The position numbers and the translations under genes were made by a program. Positions 43,950-54,785 of a stretch of 64,000 bases of DNA are shown in pieces. Under the pieces are notes generated by a model. It was not told the origin of the DNA. It was given only the letters and a program-made list of their open reading frames with translations, and made no database searches. Positions within the stretch are counted from its first letter, which is position 1. Every line of letters begins with the position of its first letter. This stretch comes from Cercospora beticola. Lineage: Eukaryota; Ascomycota; Dothideomycetes; Mycosphaerellales; Mycosphaerellaceae. The stretch lies in contig NC_088939.1 of assembly GCF_033473495.1 (NCBI RefSeq), forward strand, positions 868,001-932,000, in the 5' to 3' direction.

Positions 43950-45552
43950 ATGTCTCTTTCCGTCGAGCTCGAGACGCCAACTTCTGGCAAGTACACTCAG
44001 CCAACCGGACTGTAAGTACAGCATTGCGCAGGTGGCGACAGCAACAGAGAGCTGACCTGACCTCCAGTTTCATCAACAATGAGTTCGTGAAAGGTGTGGA
44101 TGGTAAGACCTTCGAGGTCATCAACCCAGCCACCGAGGAGGTCATCACCTCCGTCCACGAGGCCACCGAGAAGGATGTCGACATCGCCGTCGCCGCCGCT
44201 CGCAAGGCATTCGAGGGACCATGGAGACAAGAGACCCCAGAGAACCGTGGCAAGCTCCTGAACAAGCTCGCCGACCTGTTCGAGAAGAACCTCGACCTCT
44301 TGGCCTCCGTTGAGGCTCTCGACAACGGCAAGGCTCAGGCCATGGCTAAGGTCGACATCAGCATGTGCGCTGGCTGCCTGCGATACTATGGTGGCTGGGC
44401 CGACAAGATCGAGGGCAAGGTTGTTGATACCACACCAGACACCTTCAACTACATCAAGAAGGAGCCAATTGGTGTTTGCGGACAAATCATCCCATGGAAC
44501 TTCCCATTGCTCATGTGGGCATGGAAGATTGGCCCAGCCATTGCCACCGGTAACACTGTCGTCCTGAAGACTGCTGAGCAGACACCTCTTGGTGGTCTCG
44601 TTGCCGCTACCCTCATCAAGGAGGCTGGCTTCCCACCTGGAGTTGTCAACGTCATCTCTGGTTTCGGTAAGGTCGCTGGTGCGGCTATCGCCTCCCACAT
44701 GGACGTCGACAAGGTCGCCTTCACTGGCTCGACCGTTGTTGGCCGACAAATCCTCAAGGCCGCCGCTGGCTCCAACTTGAAGAAGGTCACCCTCGAGCTT
44801 GGTGGCAAGTCACCAAACATTGTCTTCGACGATGCTGACATTGACAACGCCATCTCGTGGGTCAACTTCGGTATCTTCTTCAACCACGGCCAATGCTGCT
44901 GTGCCGGTTCGCGTATCTACGTCCAGGAGGGTGTCTACGACCAGTTCATCCAGCGCTTCAAGGAGCGAGCTGCCAAGAACGTCGTTGGTGACCCATTCGC
45001 CAAAGACACCTTCCAAGGTCCTCAGGTTTCCCAGGTGCAGTTTGACCGCATCATGAAGTGAGTACAATGTGAATCGGTATCATTGAAACATTGCTAACAT
45101 TTTCAAACAGCTACATCAAGGCTGGCAAGGACGCCGGTGCCAACGTCGAGATTGGCGGTAACCGCAAGGGAGACAAGGGCTACTTCATCGAGCCAACAAT
45201 CTTCTCCAACGTCACCGAGGACATGCAAATCATGCAAGAGGAGATCTTCGGCCCAGTCTGCTCCATCTCCAAGTTCAAGACCAAGGAGGAGGTCATCAAG
45301 ATTGGCAACAGCACCACCTACGGTCTCGCCGCCGCTGTCCACACCAAGAACCTCAACACCGCCATCGAGGTCTCCAACGCCCTCAAGGCAGGTACCGTCT
45401 GGGTCAACACCTACAACACTCTCCACCACCAGCTTCCATTCGGTGGTTACAAGGAGTCTGGTATCGGCCGTGAGCTTGGCGAGAACGCACTTGACAACTA
45501 CGTGCAATACAAGACTGTTTCCATCCGTCTTGGTGATGCTCTCTTCGGTTAA
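43950..45552 (+). CDS. Aldehyde dehydrogenase, ALDH1/2 type (fungal allergen class)
   Basis: NAD-dependent oxidation of acetaldehyde and other aldehydes. Exons 43950-44011, 44068-45057 and 45111-45552 give 497 aa; introns are 56 and 53 bp (GTAAGT ... CCAG; GTGAGT ... GCTAAC ... ACAG). It starts [20 protein letters not shown], without a mitochondrial presequence, so cytosolic location is likely. Motifs: [25 protein letters not shown], general base [12 protein letters not shown] and the catalytic loop [13 protein letters not shown] with three adjacent Cys, as is usual for the class; the end is [13 protein letters not shown]. Length and sequence fit the fungal AldA class that includes allergens Cla h 10 and Alt a 10. 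Codons are strongly biased to C-ending forms (GTC, ACC, ATC, AAC) and AAG, clearly more than in neighbours, which points to high expression. Confidence 0.96.
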
Positions 45553-46094
45553 GCGATGCTACCTAATGCTGGGAATGCTTTTCATGTAACTAGTTATGAG
45601 GCTATGAGATGATGTAAAAAGTAAAAAAGCTTCAAAAACATTCACAATTCTCGTTTTCCCTTCCATCTCTGCTGTACTTGTGTTGCTAAGGTGTAACTGA
45701 CCTTGGTGGTTTGACCTCGCGGAAACAAAGCCGCACTCGACAGGCTGATCATTTGTCATGCATGACGAGCAACGGGATCTGGACGTCTTGGCATCGAGCT
45801 TGCGTGGACCTCGCGCGGTAACTTGTACCCTCTACTGTCAACAACATGTGCCGCCATGACATCAAGCTCGTGGTCTTCAAGCAAAGACACAAACGACGAT
45901 GTCAAGATGCCGCGGATGCAGACAGAAATCAACTGCTTCACCTAGAAACGCTCGCTCGGGCATTGCAAGCTAAAGTCCGTGGCAGAGGAAACGAGACTTC
46001 CTGAATTAGACGAAATGGCGCGCCAAAAAGTAGTCATGACGCGCCGGCGCCTTGGACGCGTCGACTTCACTTGTAGGTATTCTGAGTTCAAACT
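45553..46094. other. Intergenic region
   Basis: About 540 bp between two plus-strand genes; A-rich runs just after the ALDH stop (near 45615-45640) may belong to its 3' end. No gene seen. Confidence 0.5.
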
Positions 46095-47039
46095 ATGCAT
46101 CTCCATCAGCTACGACCGCGTCTTGGCCAGCTGCGCAAAGTAGGCTCATACACGAGACATCTGAAGCCATCTATACCCTCGCTACCTATTGCACTCAAGT
46201 ACTCCTCCATGGCAGGTGCACTCCCGCCACAGCAATTCAAACTCGATCGCAAAATCTGGAATCCCTCACTCTACACCTCAGTCCATGACTTCTGGTTCCA
46301 AGGTCTAGAGCAAGACGCCAAAGTCCAAAATGCCACCACGAGGAGAAGATGGTGGGGCCTCGGCCGAACAGAAGAAGAATTCAAAGAAATCGATCGTCAA
46401 GTCCACCAACTCTTCGGTCCAGCAGTCCATTCCATAGGACCATCAAAACTCCAATTACCAGAATTCCAAGGCTACAAACACGAATTAGACCACGCGCAAG
46501 AAATCGCTGCGCCTTTTCTACCAGAAATCGGACAGGGCAAAGAAGGAGCAGATACCTTGCTAGCAATGATCCTCTTACTAGATCAAATGCCCCGCCACAT
46601 GTTCCGCACCCCACCAGATTTGGCATTAGTCTATAGACATTACGACAGATTAGCATGGAGTCTTTTCCGCTCATTCAAGAAATCTTCTACTACGGAAATA
46701 TCCCCAGAAAACCCTCTTGGAAGTCCTTGGTATCACGCTCGTCTTGTTCGGAAACATTGGTTCAAAATGCCATTGATACATTCGGAAGATATGGCTTCGC
46801 AAGATGAATCTTTGGCGGAAGTTGTGGCTTGGCAGAATGAGGCGAAGGAAAAGGGAGACGAAGAAGTTGTGGAGGATCTACAATATGGTGTGGATGCTTC
46901 GAAGAGTCATCGGGATATTGTGGAGAGGTTTGGGAGGTTCCCGCATAGGAATTTGTGTTTGGAGAGGGAGAATACGGGGGAAGAGGAGGAGTGGTTGAAG
47001 ACGGGGGAGACGTTTGGGGTGAAGCAGGGTGGGAAGTGA
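46095..47039 (+). CDS. DUF924-family protein, probable mitochondrial
   Basis: Single exon, 314 aa from the first ATG. The first ~38 residues are basic and lack acidic residues (MHLHQLRPRLGQLRKVGSYT), like a mitochondrial presequence. A second in-frame ATG at 46209 (MAGALPPQQF) would give the cytosolic form of 276 aa. The DUF924 fold, all-helical and TPR-like, is marked by DFWFQGLEQDAK, LLAMILLLDQMPRHMFR, HYDRLAWSLFRSF and the hallmark near the end, ERFGRFPHRNLCLERENTGE followed by EEEWL. The family is found in bacteria, plants and fungi and has no agreed biochemical role. Codon choice is much less C-biased than in the preceding ALDH gene, especially near the 3' end. Confidence 0.88.
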   Translation: MHLHQLRPRLGQLRKVGSYTRHLKPSIPSLPIALKYSSMAGALPPQQFKLDRKIWNPSLYTSVHDFWFQGLEQDAKVQNATTRRRWWGLGRTEEEFKEIDRQVHQLFGPAVHSIGPSKLQLPEFQGYKHELDHAQEIAAPFLPEIGQGKEGADTLLAMILLLDQMPRHMFRTPPDLALVYRHYDRLAWSLFRSFKKSSTTEISPENPLGSPWYHARLVRKHWFKMPLIHSEDMASQDESLAEVVAWQNEAKEKGDEEVVEDLQYGVDASKSHRDIVERFGRFPHRNLCLERENTGEEEEWLKTGETFGVKQGGK

Positions 47040-47251
47040 GAGGATGGTGTTTGACAGCCTGTCCGTTGAGCCATCGCATGGGCGGACAACAGTCAAGACG
47101 AGAACAGAGGTGTTGACACAGAACCATTCTTGCATTATTGATAAGCAGTACAGATTCACGAGCAGAGCGGAATAGGAATGATGGAGGATTGAAATAAAAA
47201 TCAATGTTGTACTATGACCGCTAGGGTATCGTCGCGGAACCATCAACAAGA

Positions 47252-49117
47252 TCACCAATACCACGAAAAGCTCTGGCTAACACTATTCCTCCAAATCGAA
47301 AGCCAAGTTGGTTTCCGCGTCAAAGTATCCTGTGCCGCCGATTTCGCCGCGCTCTTGGGTACTCTCACCACACGACCAGCAAGTTTCTGGTAGAACTCGA
47401 ACGCATCATTCGGTTCAGGAAGTTTGAGATCATCCAAAGCATACTCTCTAGCACTCTCATAATCAGCCCGTGCCAGATCTTCTCGTTCTGCTCGCTGCTT
47501 CAGGATCTTGTGCTCTTCTGTCCAAGCATATTCCTGTCGCCATGCTTTGCGTCGCTTGTTCCAGGGTTCGGATCTGGCTTCTGAGATGCGTCTGAGAGCG
47601 ATTTGGTGCTCTAGTCTACGGTTGGCGCGTTCCAAGTCGGCGTTTTGTGTTTGAAGCTTTTCGATCATGTCGTGAGTACCATCGAGCTGGCGAGAAAGTT
47701 GACGGAGATGGCTTTGCAGCTTTGCGGTTTTCTGATCGATGCCTCGGTCCCGTGCGAGGAAGTCATCTAGTTGAGCCTGAAGTTCGTTGTTGCGGGCCTC
47801 AATTTCGCTCATGTTGCTTTTCTCAGCATCGATGGAAGTTTGCATTTCTCTACCGAGAGTCTCTGTAGCCTCTAATGCGGCCGTACGCTCCTCGAGACTG
47901 GTCTGCAGTGTGAGTAGCGATGCCCTAGCATCATCACGTTCCTGCTCGATACTCTTGATAGCAGCGAGAGATTCATCGAGCTTTTGCTGCAGTAGTTTCA
48001 GTCTGTCTTCGTATTTGTCCGTGCTTACTCTGAGCTGAGTACAAGCATCGTTGGCCTCTTCTACGAGAGCGGCCAGGTCTTCACTATGTAGAAGATCCTT
48101 GGCTTTGGCTTTGCTTTCCGCATCGCTTTGCGCTTGTTGGAACCTTTGCTTCTCCTCTTCAAGTTTTCCATTTGCCCGGTTGAGCTGCTTTCTATAATAC
48201 TTCAATTCCTCGGCTTTGCGAGTGTACTTCTCGTGCCACTCGTATAGCATAGACCTCGTACTTCGGAGTGGTACTTCTGCATTGGTGACTGCGTTTGTAC
48301 GGCGATGACCCTTAGACTTGGCGGGAGTTGGAGCGGCTCGCGGTTTCTCATATGGGTCTTCGCACCCGGTAGACTCGCTGTGTCTCTTTGGCTGAGGTAT
48401 CGCAACAATCTCGACCCGGTCTCCAGCCCTGGCAACACTGTAGTCCATATATTCGAGAGCCGACCAAGCTTGTCTCAACTGGCTAGAGAAGTATGGCATC
48501 TCGTGTGGTTTCCTGTCGTACATGTCTGCACGTCTGCGGCCAGGCGAGTGAGGCGTAACCGGGCGAGCCCTGTTGAATATAGGCATACGATCATCTTCGG
48601 GGCCATCCACGCGTACTACAGGTATGACATAACTCTGAGTCTGCGCTTTACCGTCATCTGGTGACTGTACTTTCGCACCGTTGTCTGGTGACTGCTCTTC
48701 ATCGCTATCAGAGTCGTCCCAACCGCTGGCGAGCGATGCGTCAGCTACCTTGTCGCTGTCGGTCAAGTTCGTCTTCTGTTTGCATGCCTGTGTTTTATCG
48801 GAATCACTGATCGACGCCACATTGCTATCAGCATTGTCGGTGTTAGCCCCTTCAGTCGCTTGCTGATTCGATGAGTCTTCGGGCTGAACGCCATTCTTTG
48901 TAGTGGCATGCATACCCTCGGAGGTACCAGCCACATCTTCAGTGTCGGAGGCCACGTGCGGCACCGACTCAGGCTGTATGGAGGGTGTCGCTGGCTCTTC
49001 GATATGCGTGTCCTGCACGCAGTTGTCTTCGTCTGTGAGGTCCTGGGATACTGCAACCAGTGCACTACCCTCATCAACCTCTCGATCGACTTTCTTTTCC
49101 TCTTCTTGCTGGCACAT
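47252..49117 (-). CDS. Coiled-coil protein of unknown function
   Basis: From the ATG at 49115-49117 (MCQQEEEKKVDREVDEGSAL) the single exon encodes 621 aa. The frame is open 43 codons further upstream but without an ATG. Residues 1-170 are acidic Ser/Thr/Asn-rich disorder with SGWDDSDSDEEQSPDNG. A middle part has MPYFSSQLRQAWSALEYMDY, which may be folded. From about 275 to 520 there is a long Glu/Gln/Leu/Arg coiled coil (for example YRKQLNRANGKLEEEKQRFQ and LQSHLRQLSRQLDGTHDMIE). The C-terminal 90 residues include LKLPEPNDAFEFYQKLAGRV, likely folded, then a Trp-rich end. It could be a cytoskeletal or septal scaffold, but nothing in the sequence names it. Confidence 0.8.
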   Translation of the reverse strand: MCQQEEEKKVDREVDEGSALVAVSQDLTDEDNCVQDTHIEEPATPSIQPESVPHVASDTEDVAGTSEGMHATTKNGVQPEDSSNQQATEGANTDNADSNVASISDSDKTQACKQKTNLTDSDKVADASLASGWDDSDSDEEQSPDNGAKVQSPDDGKAQTQSYVIPVVRVDGPEDDRMPIFNRARPVTPHSPGRRRADMYDRKPHEMPYFSSQLRQAWSALEYMDYSVARAGDRVEIVAIPQPKRHSESTGCEDPYEKPRAAPTPAKSKGHRRTNAVTNAEVPLRSTRSMLYEWHEKYTRKAEELKYYRKQLNRANGKLEEEKQRFQQAQSDAESKAKAKDLLHSEDLAALVEEANDACTQLRVSTDKYEDRLKLLQQKLDESLAAIKSIEQERDDARASLLTLQTSLEERTAALEATETLGREMQTSIDAEKSNMSEIEARNNELQAQLDDFLARDRGIDQKTAKLQSHLRQLSRQLDGTHDMIEKLQTQNADLERANRRLEHQIALRRISEARSEPWNKRRKAWRQEYAWTEEHKILKQRAEREDLARADYESAREYALDDLKLPEPNDAFEFYQKLAGRVVRVPKSAAKSAAQDTLTRKPTWLSIWRNSVSQSFSWYW

Positions 49118-50150
49118 AATCAGGGGCCGGTCATTAAAATGTTCCTGTATGTTAATTTCTCGTGAAGGAGGACCTGCCTCTTGGTTCAATGAGTGTTTGG
49201 ATGCAATAGAAAACACGAAAATGAAGACAAGAAACTGGGAAATCAAAGCGTGCGGGGCGCACGAGCAGATTTGTGTACTTCATCTTGCCACTGCAGCGTT
49301 GCAAGGCCACATGGCTTTGATGAGCATGGTGCCAGAAATAGGTCAAAGGGATCATCTTTGTATGGAGAACTTCTTGCGCCTCGGGCAATTTCGTCACACA
49401 AAGAAAGAGCGGTACAATGAACGCCGAGGCTCATGTCGACACAGAGTCTATCGGTTTGAACGCGCAAGTGGTCACCGGTATGCTCCCACGGATCCGATTG
49501 AAGAGCAGAGCCCTCTTTGAAGAGAAGGCGAAAGGAGACATCTGAAGAGCAGGTTGTTTCTTGATATGTGTGTCCATATCGCACCATATGTGCCTGCTGA
49601 ATATAGTCTTCATGATGCTCAAGACTGAGCTTTCCCTCGGATTTGGATGGATGCTTGCATGAGTGGTAGTCGTTAGACCATCTCGGAGCATTGATGCTTT
49701 TTGCAGCTCGTCTTTAGCCTGCGTCGCGCTGCCACGGCATTTTTCTGTTTGATGACATGCTTCGAAGATTTATGTCCTGCAGCAGATGGAGGTAGAGCCT
49801 TCATGCACCGAGCAAGGAGCGCAAATGGCTAGTAAGTCTGATCACTCTCCTGTCCATCAGCCGTCCGAGACTTCGAGAGAGCAGATATTGCGATGAGCAT
49901 CCAATTCATGTTATCTCTGTGAAGGTCTATGATCTTTCCATTTCGCGAATTGAAATTGGAAAGGGTCGTGTGTTGATGAAGCATGTAAAAGGTCTGGTTG
50001 ACGCCAAGTGCATCGCAACTCCCGTCGCCGAGATCGCTCCGCGTCGAACCACATTGACGAAGTCCATGCAGGTGCACAACTTCACTCATTACATTCCCCG
50101 TCACTCATTATTGCATTGTCCGAGGCGTTAGGCGCGAGCTCTGTGTTGTA
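49118..50150. other. Divergent intergenic region
   Basis: About 1 kb between the coiled-coil gene (-) and the SAM carrier gene (+). Several short open frames, none with a recognisable domain. Confidence 0.45.
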
Positions 50151-51055
50151 ATGGAATCGCAGAGCTTGGTAGAATCACCATATCTCAGATCTCTCATCGT
50201 ATGCCATGCCCATCATAGGGAAGACGATCCCGTGAAGCCTGCAGCTAACATTCCTAGGCAGGCGGCGTAGCAGGTACGACCGTAGACATCTCACTTTATC
50301 CTCTCGATACCCTCAAGACTCGATTACAGTCCTCCGCCGGCTTCTGGGCATCTGGCGGTTTTCGCGGTGTATACAATGGCGTAGGCTCTGCAGCAGTCGG
50401 CTCCGCGCCAGGAGCCGCATTGTTCTTTATGACATATGAAGGGACAAAGAGATATCTTGCACCCTACGGAACGAGCGCAACGAGCGAAGCGGGTGTGCAT
50501 ATGGCAGCAGCAAGCTTGGGAGAAATCGCAGCATGTTCCGTGCGGGTACCGACAGAAGTGGTCAAGCAAAGAGCGCAGGCGAAGCAGCATCCGAGCTCAC
50601 TGAGCTCGCTGAAGCATATCTTGGGACAAAGAGCAACACACGGGCTGCCTCATGTATGGCGAGAGCTGTACCGAGGATGGGGCATTACGGTCATGCGTGA
50701 GGTGCCCTTCACCATTATTCAGTTCCCGCTCTGGGAAGGCCTGAAGAAGTGGTCACTGGCACAGAGACAAGGCCCACGGCCCTCAGATGTCACAGCTGCG
50801 GAGAGCTCGATATATGGCGCTGTTTCAGGAGCTATCGCTGCTGGACTTACCACTCCTCTTGATGTGCTCAAGACCAGGATGATGCTATCGAAGGAGCGAG
50901 TCAATGTCTTCGATATGACGGCACGTATCTGGAAGCAGGAAGGAGGTCGTGTATTCCTCAGTGGCATCGGACCCAGGACCATGTGGATCAGTATCGGCGG
51001 CGCGGTCTTCCTAGGCAGCTACCAATGGGCAAGTAATCTACTAGGAGGACGATGA
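50151..51055 (+). CDS. Mitochondrial S-adenosylmethionine carrier (SAMC/Pet8 type)
   Basis: Inner-membrane antiporter of the mitochondrial carrier family, bringing SAM into the matrix. Two exons: 50151-50198 (16 codons, MESQSLVESPYLRSLI) and 50258-51055, phase 0, 59-bp intron (GTATGC ... GCTAAC ... CCTAG); 281 aa. The threefold repeat is complete, with signature motifs PLDTLKTR, PTEVVKQR and PLDVLKTR. The start of repeat 1 (AGGVAGTTVDISLYPLDTLK), RGVYNGVGSAAVGSAPGAAL and the repeat-2 sequence SLGEIAACSVRVPTEVVKQR mark the SAM carrier subfamily. Substrate assignment rests on this similarity. Without the small first exon the protein would lack its first helix. Confidence 0.93.
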
Positions 51056-51563
51056 GAAAATCGAAGGCCGATCTGACATCTTCACATCTGCTCAATGCTG
51101 CGAAGCTCTGCTCTATGGAATGTGGACATTGCTGTGCTGCCAACCCTTCCTAGGGCTCTATCAGAGTGTATATACAACCTTTTTAGCTGCTTATATACCT
51201 CAGAATCGGGAGCGGACGAGCCGACAAGGGTATACACCGTGAAGTGTTGGGACCTGTCTAGGTGCAGGGCAAGCTCCAAAAACCGTTGCGGACGCAGGTG
51301 AAGTGAAGCACGCGGCCGTTGGAGCAAGAGCAAGCTGCCCTCGCACAGCACTGCCGCTGATTATCGGCTCACATGCAGCGCGTTGCGGTAATTAGAGTCC
51401 AAGTAAAGCAAACGGTCGCTGTCTATAAATCTAAAGCTTTTTCCAGTCCAGACCTCTTCCTCCTTACCAACAGCAAACACCTCGCCTACTTCGTTGAACC
51501 TCGACACACATCCAACCCCACTACCGCGCCCGTCTAAGCATCAACTCTTCCTTTGCCGACACC
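51056..51563. other. Intergenic region with TATA box
   Basis: About 510 bp between two plus-strand genes. TATAAAT at 51424-51430 is followed by a C-rich leader to the ATG at 51564. No gene seen. Confidence 0.5.
51424..51430 (+). promoter_or_regulatory. TATA box of the Myb-like gene
   Basis: TATAAAT about 134 bp before the ATG, at a spacing like that of the ALDH gene. Confidence 0.45.
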
Positions 51564-52096
51564 ATGTCCGCCATCAACATTACCGCACGCGAGCAAGAGC
51601 TGCTCTGCGCAGTCCTCGAGGTGATGAAGGCCGACGTACACCATCACCCTCCCCCTTTGCTGTACCGCGCGCTGACCAGCAACAGATCAACTGGCCAGAG
51701 GTTGCCAGAATTGGCAACTACAACACCCCCAAGCAAGCCCGTGACCGTTGGCCCATCGTGCGCAAGAAGCTCATTGAGGGCAGCGGCAAGGCCACTGGCT
51801 CCGGCGACGACAGCGCAGCTGCTACCCCAACTACCAAGCCAAAGAAGACTCCAGCTTCTCGCAAGCGCAAGGCTGGTGAGTGACCTGTCTTTGATCGCGA
51901 ATCCTTTGACCTCTAAGCTAACGTGAGCGCAGCCGACGAAGACGACGCAGAGGACGCCACTCCATCCAAGCGCAGCAAGACACCAAAGGGCAAGAAAGCA
52001 GACACGCCAGTCGCTGAGGACGATGACGAAAAGGACACGGTCAATGGCAACGTCAAAGCCGAGCCAACCGAAGGCGAGGATGATGACTATCTTTGA
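51564..52096 (+). CDS. Small Myb/SANT-like nuclear protein
   Basis: Three exons: 51564-51635, 51686-51875 and 51933-52096; introns of 50 bp (GTACAC ... GCTGAC ... AACAG) and 57 bp (GTGAGT ... GCTAAC ... GCAG); 141 aa. The N-terminal ~55 residues form a helix-turn-helix of the Myb/SANT-like kind common in small fungal proteins: REQELLCAVLEVMKAD, then INWPEVARIGNYNTPKQARD and RWPIVRKKL. After this comes a Ser/Thr/Lys-rich linker with two basic stretches (KPKKTPASRKRKA; KRSKTPKGKKA) and an acidic tail ending EGEDDDYL. A chromatin-linked role is plausible but unproven. The TATA box and regular codon use suggest steady expression. Both junctions keep frame and rebuild a compact domain. Confidence 0.85.
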
Positions 52097-52526
52097 TTGC
52101 TCTCCGTCCTGGGTTCTCCAACTGGCGCTTTTTGGGCCACATTGAATGCTGCATTGGTTGCTGAAGATGAATTGAGCTTGGTGCATGCACTTTCGGGTAT
52201 CTTCCCTGAGGCCCGAGAAGCAACTTCAGCATAGCTAGAGCACACGTCTTGACTGACAGACGATAAGACGGAATGAAATGATGCTTACTTCAACTCTTGT
52301 GCCTCTGACTCACCGACTGCCATTTCCGGTCACATGTGCTTCTCGGGGAAATGTGTACTACGTTGTTACAAAACGATCACGTAAAGCCATGGAACCTTCA
52401 GCTCTCGCTCAAATCACGAGAGGGAGGGGAAATGTCCCTGAAGCCCATTTCTGACGAACACAGTCCTCCATTATAAATACATTCCAATTACACCTGACTG
52501 ACCTGATATCATCTCTCCTCCGCAGC
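52097..52526. other. Convergent 3' intergenic region
   Basis: 430 bp between two stop codons. Nothing seen beyond expected 3' UTRs. Confidence 0.5.
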
Positions 52527-53537
52527 CTACCCCTTCAAAACCCTCAACTCCAGCCCCAACACACCAGCAACCCCCATAGCCCCCAAACTCGCCAACGCAG
52601 CCATCACAAAATTCACCCCATTATTCGTCAACAAATCCTTCCCAACCTGCACTCTCGTCCCCCCAGGCAAAACCTTCACCCTCGTACCCCCCGGCCCCTC
52701 CACAACTTTCCCCGTCCCCCTATCACTAACCGTAACCTGACACAGCGCGCCAAGCACAGAATCGATAATACTCCCTGCGATCCCAGCAGCGATTAATGTG
52801 ACAGTAATCTGAGGTTGGACATCCACGTGCGGAGGAGAAAGAGTCAAAGAAGCGATTGCGACAGCGACGAGGAGTGAAGAGCCTAGTCCAGCATATTTGA
52901 ACCCGTCGATTGTGACGCCGCCATTTGTGCCTTTGGGTACGGATTTCCAAGGGGCTGTGATGAGGAAGGGATTCTGTTTTGATAGTATGCCGAGTTCGGA
53001 GGAGAAAGTGTCTGCTGCTACGGCGGCGTATTGGGCGATGATTCCTATGGGGAGGAGTTTTTCGAAAACGGGGAAGTGAGGGCCTGCGGATAGACCTGGG
53101 ACAACGGAGGAGATGAACGGAGACTTGTTGCGGAGTAGGTAGGCGTGGATGGCGATGAGGATGGAGGCCCAGCCGGAGTTTGCGAAGACTTGGACTGCGC
53201 TGCGGGCGCCTTCGCCGCCGGTTCCGCCTGTGGCGGATTGGGTGAGGTGGGCTTTTTTGGTGTGGCCGATCTTTGGAGGATGGGTGGTTAGTATTGTTCA
53301 CGAGTGTTCTTGAGAAGAGAGTATACGCACTTTCGTCACTACGGTCCCGAGAAGGAAGAATACCATCAATAGCCAGAAAAATGCTTGCCAAGGATGGATC
53401 ATGTGAATGATTGCTACGATGATTCCGGACACGATGCCCGCAGGCGTGAGCTTCTTTCTCGTCGTGGCATACGTAACAAGAGCGATTGTTGCGCTGATTT
53501 GGGTGACATGTTCTCTGGCAAAGGCTTGTATGTCCAT
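52527..53537 (-). CDS. TMEM19/DUF92-family integral membrane protein
   Basis: Two exons, 53331-53537 and 52527-53270, joined in phase 0 over a 60-bp intron (GTGCGT ... ACTAACC ... AAAG); 316 aa. Multi-spanning: hydrophobic segments include ISATIALVTYAT, IVSGIIVAIIHMIHPWQAFF, WLLMVFFLLGTVVTK, GWASILIAIHAYLL, LLPIGIIAQYAAVAADTFSS, GLGSSLLVAVAIASL, ITVTLIAAGIAGSIIDSVLG and a C-terminal pair. Family marks are KKLTPAGIVSG near the start, TGGTGGEGARSAVQVFANSG and AADTFSSELG, as in TMEM19 and in plant VTE6, a phytyl-phosphate kinase. The fungal members have no proven substrate; a lipid or prenyl-phosphate role is only inferred. The conserved DTxxSE-type motif is intact. Confidence 0.9.
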
Positions 53538-54785
53538 TGTGCAGGATGAGATGAATGATCTAGAGCGTGGTAGAGTGAAGTAGTAGAGATCCTCCAGGCT
53601 GAAGCATGTTGGTTGGAAGGTGCAGTTGGAGCGGTGCAAGGGAAAAGCCACGCCGACCCACAAGGCTGACTGCGGCTGCTGACGAGCTATTTGCATATCG
53701 CAACACATTTTCTATGCCTCTTCCAATGCTGCATTATTGCGAAATTTTGCTGTTCTTATGGTTCGAATATTGCAATACACTGGACGAGTGATCTCCCTTC
53801 TTCGCGATTACGCTGTGGAGAGATGTCGAAAGTACCTACCTTCTAGTACAAGGCAACAACGATTCATTTGCATCTAATGTCACAGAATGTTACATATTCA
53901 GCTCGTACCACGAAATGACTTGCACTCTCGCAGCATGAAGTGGACCATCGTAGGCGTCCCAGGCAGCGCACTGGGTCATGTTGCATATGAACACTTTTGG
54001 CCCAAATCTCTCTGAAAATCGCCAACGCAGTACGATGGCTTGTTCTGTCGAGCAATCCAGCATGCCACAGCATGGCGCAAATACTTTTGACTTGGTCGCG
54101 TACAGACAGGCCTCTGCAGCGCGATAGCAGTGAGGTCTGAGCGGGATGCCGACTAACTACTAACAGGAGTCCGTGCCCCGGACGAGAGTACTTCACAACC
54201 GGTGGATGCGCTGCAGGTGTCAGACTTCTCAACGCGAGCTCTTATTACCTCCGCAGGCAGATGCCTTGCTCCGGCGCGCCGTAGTCTTACGAGTACCGCA
54301 GTGGCGAAGCCAAGCACCACGGTACGACGCTCTGCAGGCCGGGAGCCCATGAATCCGGGCTCGTGGCGTCAACACACACTCGCCCACTGCAGACTTCGAC
54401 CAGGCGCGGCGGTCCAAGGCCGACATGCTTGGGCGGCAGCGACAGCGACTCACGACTGGGCACAGTCGCGGCGAATGACCACATTCTCTCGGCCAAGATG
54501 ACTGGAGAGCAGCGAAGATGCTTCGGCGTGGTACACGGAACGTCTGACGCTGCTCGTGGCGCAAGGCAGTGCAGATCGCGTGCGAAGGATTGCTGGTCCA
54601 GCTCTTAGCTTGGGTCATCATCCGCCTACCCAGCCAACGCAGCTCAGCGCTGATACCGCGAATGCGACGACGACTTCTTATCGCTTGACAGACCTCCTCC
54701 CCGCCGCCCAGCTGCGACTCCACCGTCGCGACCGCCATACCGACCGACCCCTCCGCCCCCGAACCACCACAGCTACGTCATCGCC
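53538..54785. other. Divergent intergenic region
   Basis: About 1.25 kb between the TMEM19-like gene (-) and the DUF7053 gene (+). Overlapping open frames on both strands are Arg/Ser-rich with no domain and are judged noncoding. Confidence 0.45.

Noticed and set aside
45103..45507. 134-residue Val/Gly/Asp-rich minus-strand frame opposite the ALDH gene
   Set aside because: Caused by strong codon bias of the ALDH exon; composition is that of a shadow frame.
53740..53790. GGTTCGAATATTGC as a possible tRNA B box
   Set aside because: The expected CC after the box, the A box and acceptor-stem pairing could not be found; no tRNA called.
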